Assembly: GCA_033763395.1 (NCBI GenBank)
Contig: JANRKQ010000111.1
Coordinates: 14,544 to 78,543, forward strand
DNA: 64,000 nucleotides
Direction of reading: 5' to 3'
Source of the DNA: Xiheimicrobium sp033763395
GTDB taxonomy: Bacteria > Myxococcota > Myxococcia > Myxococcales > Myxococcaceae
Shown: positions 1 through 8,000 of the stretch, piece after piece
How the letters are laid out: each line of letters opens with the position of its first letter
How positions within the stretch are numbered: the stretch's first letter is position 1
Position numbers and translations under genes: made by a program
Notes under the pieces: model-generated
What the model was told of the DNA's origin: nothing
The model's input: the letters and a program-made list of their open reading frames with translations, nothing else
Database searches by the model: none

Positions 1-608
1 CAGTCCTCGGTGCAGATGATGTCACCCGTCGCTGGATCGCAGCCGCACGCCGACGGGTTGCACTGGTTCGGATCACGCAGACACGCGCGCCCGGGGCCGC
101 ACTGCGCGTCCGAACGGCAGGGCGGCTCGAAGCCGAGACACAGGTTCGGTCCCGCGTCCTGGCTCGACCGGGGCCGGCAGATCCGCCCGTTGCAGTCGGC
201 GGTGCAGGCGATGTTGCCAGTCGCTGGATCGCACCCGCACGCTGACGGCGCGCACCGGCGATCCTCTGGCGGGAGGCAGGACTCTCCGCCGCGACAATCG
301 AAGTCCGACCGGCAGGGCGGCACGAAGCTCGCGCACAGGTTCACCCCGGCGTCACGAGCGCCAGCGTCCACCGCGCCCGCATCGAGTCCGCCCCCATCCA
401 CGGCGCGCCGCGGCTGGCAGGCGCCGAGGCAGACCGCAGGGCACGCCAGGCCCGGGCCGCAGCTGTTGGAGCAACCGCCGTCGTCGAGTGGCCTGCACTC
501 GAAGCCCTGCAGACAGTCGGTGTCGGTGCTGCATGAGGAGCCGGGGAGGATGGGCGTGGGACACGCCGCGAGGACGAGCATGGGGACCGCGAAAATCCAG
601 GAGCGCAT
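1..608 (-). CDS. Cys-rich lipoprotein with internal repeats (partial, runs off left edge)
   Basis: The complement strand is open from an ATG at 608 to the window edge, about 202 codons with no stop. The N-terminus is a lipoprotein signal with lipobox LAAC (C16), so the protein is probably lipid-anchored in the envelope. After a first Cys-rich block (residues 26-64) and an Asp/Ala/Gly linker come two copies of a Cys-rich unit of about 65 residues, starting near residues 90 and 155. Both copies share NLC..F.PPCRSD and SACGCDPATG. The second copy is cut by the edge. No catalytic motif is visible. Myxobacteria carry many such Cys-rich surface or secreted proteins of unknown role. The Cys codon spacing and repeat conservation show that the complement strand, not the plus strand, is coding here. 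Confidence 0.72.
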   Translation of the reverse strand, partial: MRSWIFAVPMLVLAACPTPILPGSSCSTDTDCLQGFECRPLDDGGCSNSCGPGLACPAVCLGACQPRRAVDGGGLDAGAVDAGARDAGVNLCASFVPPCRSDFDCRGGESCLPPEDRRCAPSACGCDPATGNIACTADCNGRICRPRSSQDAGPNLCLGFEPPCRSDAQCGPGRACLRDPNQCNPSACGCDPATGDIICTED

Positions 609-739
609 GGCGCCACGGTGAGGCAAGCCGCGTACCCACCCGGCCGCTCGTGCTTCTCGCGACTTGGCGACGAAGCCCTCGAAAATCTGCGACGCCGCGC
701 GGCGAGCACGGTCAGGTGTTGCGAAAGTCTACGTCGCTG

Positions 740-768
740 TTGACACGCGCATCGGGGTCACATACTTC
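740..768 (+). promoter_or_regulatory. Predicted sigma70-type promoter of tRNA-Glu(CTC)
   Basis: A perfect TTGACA box lies at 740-745. With a 17-base spacer the -10 position holds TACTTC (763-768), a weak match. The tRNA begins 18 bases further on, as expected for a short tRNA leader. The -35 box is seen directly; the -10 assignment is inferred. Confidence 0.5.
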
Positions 769-786
769 CGCCGCGCTTTTCAGGCC

Positions 787-859
787 GGCCCTGTCGTCTA
801 GTGGCCTAGGACGGTGCCCTCTCACGGCATAAACCCGGGTTCGAATCCCGGCAGGGTCA
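787..859 (+). tRNA. tRNA-Glu(CTC)
   Basis: A 73-base cloverleaf: acceptor GGCCCTG pairs with CAGGGTC (one G-U pair), the anticodon loop reads CTCTCAC with anticodon CTC, and the T-arm is CCGGG-TTCGAAT-CCCGG. CCA is not encoded. A second glutamate tRNA (TTC) lies at complement 27766-27838. Confidence 0.95.
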
Positions 860-864
860 ACGAG

Positions 865-900
865 CCCCGGAATCAGCGATGATTCCGGGGTTCTTCTTTT
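865..900 (+). terminator. Intrinsic terminator after tRNA-Glu(CTC)
   Basis: An 11-bp perfect stem (865-875 with 880-890) closes a GCGA tetraloop and is followed by TTCTTCTTTT (891-900). It starts six bases after the tRNA and ends seven bases before the next start codon. Confidence 0.9.
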
Positions 901-906
901 CTCGCC

Positions 907-1716
907 ATGTCGACCCGCGCCCGAGAGCACCAGACACCTCCCGATGTAACCGAGGCCACGGCCGACGTGGCACCGGTCGACCTCGAGGCCTCGGAGCATC
1001 GGCTCGACAGCTTCCCAGTCCTCGTTCAGGCGCTCGGGGCCGCGTCGCCCGCCGTTCGCCGGGAGCTGGCTGGCGAGATCAACGACGTGCTGATCGCCAT
1101 GCGCTTCCCCGGGCATGAGACCGAGGAGGCCGAGCTGGTGATGCAGGCGCTGGGCTCGAAGGTGCTGCACGAGCTCGTCGACGCGCAGGGGCGAAGCTGC
1201 CGGCGAGAGGCCGTCGAGACGATGATGGCGGCGGGCTTTCCGCACGCGTTACTGCTCGAGGCTGACGACATCGCCTTCGCGCGCGAGTACCAGCCTCCCG
1301 CGTCGGCCACGGCAGGTGACGGTTCGACGCTTCAACCCTGGGAACGAAGCGCCCGCGACGCCCGGCGCATCGGCGCCACCATCATCGCGGCCGGCCAGGT
1401 CGTCACCGCGAACATGCTCGCGCTCTCGGAGGGCACCTCGTTGGGCGTCTGGCTGGCCATGGGGCTTGCGTTCCTGGTGGCGCTCGTGTTGGCCGCACGC
1501 CTCGCCTTCGTTCGACCGCGCCGCCTCAACATGGCCACCACGGGCACCCTCGGCTTCGTCACGATGCTCATTCCACTGCTCGTCGCGGTCCTGTCCAACC
1601 TCGGCGTCGCAGGCGTGGCGTCGCTCGGGCTGGGCCTTGGCCTTTTCGTCGCGGTGGGGCAGCAGTTTTCTCGGCTTCGTGACGAGCCTCCCCCGCGCGA
1701 ATGGAGGCTGCTGTGA
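907..1716 (+). CDS. Uncharacterised membrane protein with C-terminal hydrophobic segments
   Basis: A 269-residue protein not recognised as a known family. The first 130 or so residues are soluble and acidic with a helical look. The C-terminal third has three hydrophobic stretches, at roughly 180-200, 215-232 and 235-252, suggesting a membrane anchor with a cytoplasmic N-terminal domain. There are no Cys, HxH or nucleotide-binding motifs. Its TGA overlaps the GTG start of the CWC protein (GTGA at 1713-1716), so the two are probably co-translated. The ATG at 907 lies just after the tRNA terminator, so the gene must have its own promoter or depend on read-through. Confidence 0.7.
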   Translation: MSTRAREHQTPPDVTEATADVAPVDLEASEHRLDSFPVLVQALGAASPAVRRELAGEINDVLIAMRFPGHETEEAELVMQALGSKVLHELVDAQGRSCRREAVETMMAAGFPHALLLEADDIAFAREYQPPASATAGDGSTLQPWERSARDARRIGATIIAAGQVVTANMLALSEGTSLGVWLAMGLAFLVALVLAARLAFVRPRRLNMATTGTLGFVTMLIPLLVAVLSNLGVAGVASLGLGLGLFVAVGQQFSRLRDEPPPREWRLL

Positions 1717-1919
1717 GCGCGTCCACCATCGATGCGTCTCGCTGCCCGCTCTGCTCGAAGCCCAACGGCTGCGGCCTGGCGGCGGGCAAGCCTGACTGCT
1801 GGTGTTTCTCGGTGACGATGGACCCGGCGGCCCTCGCGAAGGTGCCGCCAGAGGCGAAGGGCGCGTGCGTCTGCCAGGCGTGCGGCGTGAAGCGCTCCGA
1901 CGCGCAGCAGAAACCCTGA
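1713..1919 (+). CDS. Small Cys-rich CWC-type protein
   Basis: A 68-residue protein with paired cysteines: CPLC near the N-terminus, then NGCG, the CWC motif in DCWCFSV and CVCQACG near the C-terminus. This pattern fits the bacterial cysteine-rich CWC family, small putative metal-binding proteins of unknown function. The start is the GTG at 1713, which overlaps the upstream stop by 4 bases. An ATG at 1701 in the same frame would add four residues. It is translationally coupled to the membrane protein upstream. Confidence 0.75.
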   Translation: MSASTIDASRCPLCSKPNGCGLAAGKPDCWCFSVTMDPAALAKVPPEAKGACVCQACGVKRSDAQQKP

Positions 1920-2013
1920 CCGGTCGGACGTTTCTTGCTTGCTGGCCCGCACGGCTGTCGTTGTGGCCGTGGGGGTCGACTGTTAGAGCCGCCGCTCCCC
2001 CAAGGAGCCTGCC

Positions 2014-5000
2014 GTGACGCGTTCCCCCCTCGCTGCGCATTCGCTCGGTGCCTTCACGCCGGGAGCTTTCACGCCGCGGACCGGACCGGGGGCGTTTCGT
2101 GAGCTGCTGGCACAGGTTGGCTCGGCGGTGAGCGTGGTTGACGTCGGTGGGCGACCGGCGATCGCGACGGGTGGCAGCGCGGTGATGGGGGTGGTGGCGC
2201 AGGAAGGGCAGCTCGCGTTGCTCGGTCACGCGCCCTCGCTGACGCCCGACCGCCTCGGCGACCGCACCTTCACAGCGGCGTATGGGCTGCGCGCGCCGTA
2301 CGTCGTCGGCGAGATGGCCAACGGCATTGCCTCAGAGGCGCTCGTCGAGGCGTCGGCGCGGGCGGGGCTGCTCGGCATCTTCGGCGCGGCGGGGCTCACG
2401 GTGCCGCGCGTGACGCAGGCGCTCGACCGGCTCCAGGTGCTCGAGGGGTTGCCCTGGGGCATCAACCTCATTCACTCGCCTGACGATCAGGCCCTCGAGG
2501 CCGCGCTCGTCGAGCTCTTCCTCGCGCGCCGCGTGCGCGTCGTGAGCGCGTCGGCGTACCTCGACCTCACGCAGCCGTTGGTGAAGTGGCGCCTGGCTGG
2601 AATCCACCGCGACGCGACGGGCGCGATCGTCACCAACCGCCTCATCGCGAAGGTGTCGCGGGTCGAGGTCGCGCGGAAGTTCCTCGAGCCGGCGCCGGAG
2701 CGGTTCGTCTCGGCGCTCGTCGCCTCGGGTGCGCTCACCGCGGAGCAGGCCACGCTCGCCGCGCAGGTGCCGATGGCCGATGACGTCACGTGCGAGGCCG
2801 ACTCGGGCGGCCACACCGACAACCGGCCCCTCGTGCTGCTGCTGCCCGCGATCCAGGCCCTGCGCGACGAGATCTGCCAGCAGCGCGGGTACCTGCGTCG
2901 ACCGCGCATCGGCGCCGCGGGAGGCCTGGCCACGCCCGCCTCGGTCGCCTCGGCCTTCGCCATGGGCGCCGCCTACGTGGTGACCGGCTCGATCAACCAG
3001 GCCACCCGCGAGGCCGGCACCAGCGACCTCGTGCGGCAGCTGCTGGCGCAGGCCTCGTCGACGGACGTGGCGATGGCGCCCGCGGCCGACATGTTCGAGA
3101 TGGGCGTGAAGGTGCAGGTGCTGACGCGAGGCACACTCTTCGCCGTGCGCGCGCAGCGGCTGTACGAGCTGTACCGCACGCACGAGAGCATCGCGGCCCT
3201 GCCGCCGGCCATTCGCGCCGAGCTCGAGTCGAAGTACTTCCGCACGACGCTCGAGGCGGCCTGGGAAGGCTGCGAGCGCTTCTTCCGCGAGCGGGATCCC
3301 GCGCAGCTCGAGAAGGCAGCGAAGGAGCCGAAGCACCAGCTGGCGTTGCTCTTCCGCGCGTACCTCGGCCAGGCCTCGAAGTGGGCGAACGAGGGCGTGG
3401 GCGATCGCGCGCTCGACTTCCAGGTGTGGTGCGGCCCGGCGATGGGTGGCTTCAACGCGTGGGCGAAGGGCAGCGTGCTCGAGCGGTGGGACGCGCGTGA
3501 CGTGGTGACGATCGCGCAGAACCTGCTCGTCGGAGCATGCGTGCTGACGCGCGTGGCCGCGCTGCGAGCGCAGGGCGTGGTGTTGCCGGCCGAGGTCGAG
3601 GCCTTCGCGCCCAGGACGCGCGCGGAGCTGGACGCGCTGGTGCAGGTCGAAACGGCGGCGGCGCCAGTCGTCGCAGCCACCACCCCGTCCGCGGACGTGA
3701 CGGGGCCTCGGCGCAAGGAGCCCATCGCCATCGTCGGCATCGGCGCGCTCTTCCCGAAGGCCGAGAACCTCTCGTCGCTGTGGAGGCTCTTGCGCACCGG
3801 CCAGGACGCCGTGGGGGACGTGCCGGCGACGCACTTCGCGCTCGCCGACTACTTCGACGCCGACCAGAAGGCGCCAGACATGACCTACGCCCGGCGCGGC
3901 GCGTTCCTGTCGGCCACGCCGTTCGACCCCACCGAGTTCGGCATTCCGCCGGCGATCCTCGAAGCGACCGACACCTCGCAGCTGTTGTCGCTCGTCGTGG
4001 CGAAGATGGCGCTCGAAGACGCCGGGTACCCGGAAGACGGTGGGTGGGATCGGTCACGCACGAGCGTGCTGCTGGGCGTCACTGGCACGCAGGAGCTCGT
4101 CATCTCGCTCGGCGCGCGCCTGGGCCACCCGCACTGGAAGAAGGCCCTCTCGGACGCCGGCGTCGACGAAGCCACCGCGAAGGACGTCGTCGAGCGCATC
4201 GGCGCCTCGTACGTGGGCTGGCAGGAGAACTCGTTCCCCGGCCTGCTGGGCAACGTCGTCGCCGGCCGCATCGCGAACCGGTTCGATCTCGGCGGAACGA
4301 ACTGCGTGGTGGACGCCGCGTGCGCGAGCTCGCTGGGCGCCCTGCACCTCGGCCTCGCGGAGCTCGAGTCGGGCCGCGCCGACATGGTGCTGACCGGCGG
4401 GGTCGACACGCTCAACGACATCTTCATGCACATGTGCTTCTCGAAGACGCCGGCGCTGTCGCCCACGGGTGACGCGCGGCCGTTTTCAGATCGTGCCGAC
4501 GGGACGCTCCTCGGTGAGGGCGTGGGCATGGTGGTGCTCAAGCGGCTGTCCGACGCGGAGCGCGATGGAGACCGCGTCTATGCCCTCATCCGGGGCCTCG
4601 GCACCTCCAGCGACGGGCGCGCCAAGTCGATCTATGCGCCGCTCTCGAAGGGCCAGGCGCGCGCGCTCAAGGCGGCCTATCGGGACGCGAACGTGCGCCC
4701 GCGGGACATCGGGCTGCTCGAGGCGCACGGCACCGGAACGAAGGCCGGCGACGCCGCGGAGTTCGAGGGGCTCGTGTCGGTCTTCCGGGAGGACTCCAGC
4801 GACGCCCCCTGGTGTGCGCTCGGCTCGGTGAAGTCGCAGGTCGGCCACACGAAGGCGGCGGCCGGCGCGGCCGGGCTCATCAAGGCGGCCCTCGCGCTGC
4901 ACCACAAGGTCCTGCCGCCGACGATCAAGATCGATCGACCCAACCCTGCGCTGAAGATCGACGAGAGCCCCTTCTCGTTGCCCACGTCGGCGCGGCCGTG

Positions 5001-8000
5001 GCTGCGCTCTGCGCGTGGGCCCCGGTTGGCAGCGGTGAGCTCGTTCGGCTTCGGCGGCTCGAACTTCCACACCGTGCTCGAGGAGTACGCCGACCAGCGC
5101 GCCGAGCCCGCGTGGGATGGGTCGGTCGAGATCGTCGCGCTGAGCGCGCCGGATGCGGCGGCCCTGTCGGCGAAGGTCCAACAGGCGATGCAGGCCCGCG
5201 ACGTCGCGGCGTTTGCGGCCGAGTCCCGGGCGAACTTCAAGCCTGACGCCGCGCTCCGCCTGCTGGCCGTCGTCGAAGCCGGCCGGAGCCTCGCGAGCGT
5301 CTTCGAGCCGGTTCTGCAGAAGGTGACGGCGGGGCAGGCGTTCTCGACTCCTGACGGGGTGATGCTCGGCGTCGGGCCGGTCCGCGGGGGGCTGGCGTTC
5401 CTCTTCCCCGGGCAGGGCTCGCAGCACGTCGACATGCTGCGTGACGTCGCGACCGTGTTCCCCGAGGTGCTCGCGTCGGTCGATGCGATGCCCGAGGTCG
5501 CGGCGCAGATCTACCCGCTGCCGACGTTCGACCCTGAGCGCCAGCGCGAGCGTGAAGCGGCGTTGACGAAGACCAACGTCGCTCAGCCAGCCATCGGGTT
5601 GGTGAGCCGCGGGCTGCTCCGGGTGCTGGCGCGGTTCGGCGTCTCGCCCGCGTTGGTGGCTGGGCACTCGTACGGAGAGTTGGTGGCGCTCCACGCGGCG
5701 GGGGTGCTGAGCGCGCACGCGTTCGAAGAGGCGTCGCGGACTCGCGGTGCGTTGATGGCGGGTGACGGTTCGGATCTCGGCACCATGCTCGCGGTGCTGG
5801 CGCCGCTGTCCGACGTGGAGCGCCTGCTGGCCGACGAGAAGCTCGAGCTCGTGCTCGCGAATCGGAACGGGCCGGCGCAGGGCGTGCTGTCGGGAGCGCG
5901 CGTCGAGATCGACCGCGCCGAAGCGGCGTGCAAGGCCCGGGGCCTGCGCGCGACGCGGTTGAACGTCGGCGCCGCCTTTCACAGTCCGCTCGTGGCGGGC
6001 GCAGCGAAGGCGTTCGCCGAGGCGCTGGCGAAGTGCTCGTTCGAGCGCGCCACGGTGCCGGTGATCGCGAACACGACCGCTGAGGCCTACCCGTCGGAGG
6101 CCGCGTCCGCTCGCGCCATGCTCGCGCAGCAGCTCGCCCACCCGGTGCGGTTCGACGCCGTCGTCGAGCGTCTCTACGCGCTGGGCGCCCGCACCTTCGT
6201 CGAGGTGGGCCCGAGGTCGGCGCTGACCGGCATGGTGAAGGCCATTCTCGGCGAGCGAGCCTTCACCGCGGTGGCCGTCGACGCCCAGACGAAGCGGGGC
6301 GGCGTGTTCGAGGTCGCCGTCGTGCTGGCCCGCCTGGCCGCGGAAGGCCACCCGGTACGGCTCTCGGAGTGGCAGCGGCCTGCGCGCCCGCCTCGCTGGG
6401 TCAACCGCCCGCCGCGGGTCCCGAAGATGACCGTGCCGCTCACCGGCGCGAACTACCGCAGCCCCGTGACGCCGAAGCCACGCGTGATGAAGCGCGCGCC
6501 GGCCGTCGCCCAGCAGGCCAATGGAGTCCACGTGAACGGGAAGAACGGAACGAACGGGGTCCACCCGGTGCAGGCGCCGGTCGTCCAGGCTCCAGCGAGC
6601 AGCCCCGACGCGCTGCGCGTGTACCAGGAGAACCTGCGCGCGCTGCAGGCGCTCCAGGAGCAGACCGCGCGCGTGCATCAGCTCTTCCTCGAAGGGCAGC
6701 TCGCCGCGCAGCAGAACGTGGCGGCCCTGTTGACCGGGCAGGCGATGCCGGCCTTGCCCATCCCGCCCATGAGTGTTCCTGCGCTCCCGGCGCCAGCGCC
6801 AACGCTCCCTGTGCAGACGGTCGCGCAACCCGTCTCTGCGCCGGTGGCCCCTGCGCCGATGAACGGGTCCTCAGCACCCGTGACGACTGCGCTCGCTGCG
6901 CCGGCGCTGAAGAAGGACCCCGCGCCCGTGACGGCTGACGTGGTTCCGCTGCTCCTCCAGGTGGTGTCCGAGGCCACGGGGTATCCAGTCGAGACGCTGG
7001 CGCTGGGAATGGATCTCGAGGCGGATCTCGGCATCGACTCGATCAAGCGTGTCGAGATCCTCTCGATGTTGTCCCGTCGGGTGCCCGGCGCGCCGTCCGT
7101 GAACCCCGAGAAGCTGGGGAGCCTGCGCACGCTCCAGCAGGTCGCGGACTTCGTGAAGGGAAGCAGCGCGACGGTCGCTCCAGGGCCCGCTCCGGTCGCT
7201 GCGCCAGCCGTCGACGCGAAGACGACGTTGCTCACGACGGTCGGGGAGCTGACCGGCTACCCGGTCGAGACCTTGTCGCTCGAGATGGATCTCGAAGCCG
7301 ACCTCGGCATCGATTCGATCAAACGAGTCGAGATCCTCTCGTTGCTGTCACGCCGCATTCCGGGCGCTCCGTCGGTCAACCCCGAGAAGCTCTCGGGGCT
7401 CAAGACGCTGAAGCACGTGCTCGAGTTCATTGGCTCGGTGGCGCCCGCGCCTGTCGCGGCCGCGGCGCCAGGGCCAGGAGCCGACACGTCCGGCGTGCTG
7501 CTCTCGACCGTGGCGGAGCTGACTGGTTACCCGGTCGAGACGCTCTCGTTGTCGATGGATCTCGAGGCCGATCTCGGCATCGACTCGATCAAGCGCGTCG
7601 AGATCCTCTCGCTGCTGTCGCGGCGCATTCCGAACGCGCCGTCCGTCGACCCCGAGAAGTTGTCGGGCCTGCGTACGCTCGAGCAGGTGCTCGCGTTCGT
7701 GGCTGGCAGTGGGGCCGTGGTGAAGCCGGCCGAACCGGCAGCGGCACCCGTGCCGCCGAGCGTCGCTCATCCCGAGGTGCTCCTCATCGAGCGAGCCTCG
7801 TCGTCCGCGACGGCTGCGACGGTGCAGCGCCGGGTGGTGGTGCCGGTGCGGGCCAGGGTGTCCACGTCGGCCGTGAAGTGGCCCGCGGCTCCGATCGTGG
7901 TGACCGATCACGACCCCGCACTCGCAGCGGCGCTCGTGAAGGCGCTGAGCCGCGCGGGCCAGGCGGCGCAGCTCGTCTCCGCTGGAGGCGCGCTCCCCCA

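Noticed and set aside
1961..1988. TTGTGG and TTAGAG upstream of the first synthase as a promoter
   Set aside because: Both hexamers are weak matches to consensus in GC-rich DNA; there is not enough support to list it.
4486..6828. A 780-codon open frame on the minus strand across the first synthase gene
   Set aside because: It lies wholly inside a gene with clear KS, AT and ACP motifs on the plus strand. Its Arg/His/Gly-rich sequence is typical of antisense frames in high-GC DNA.
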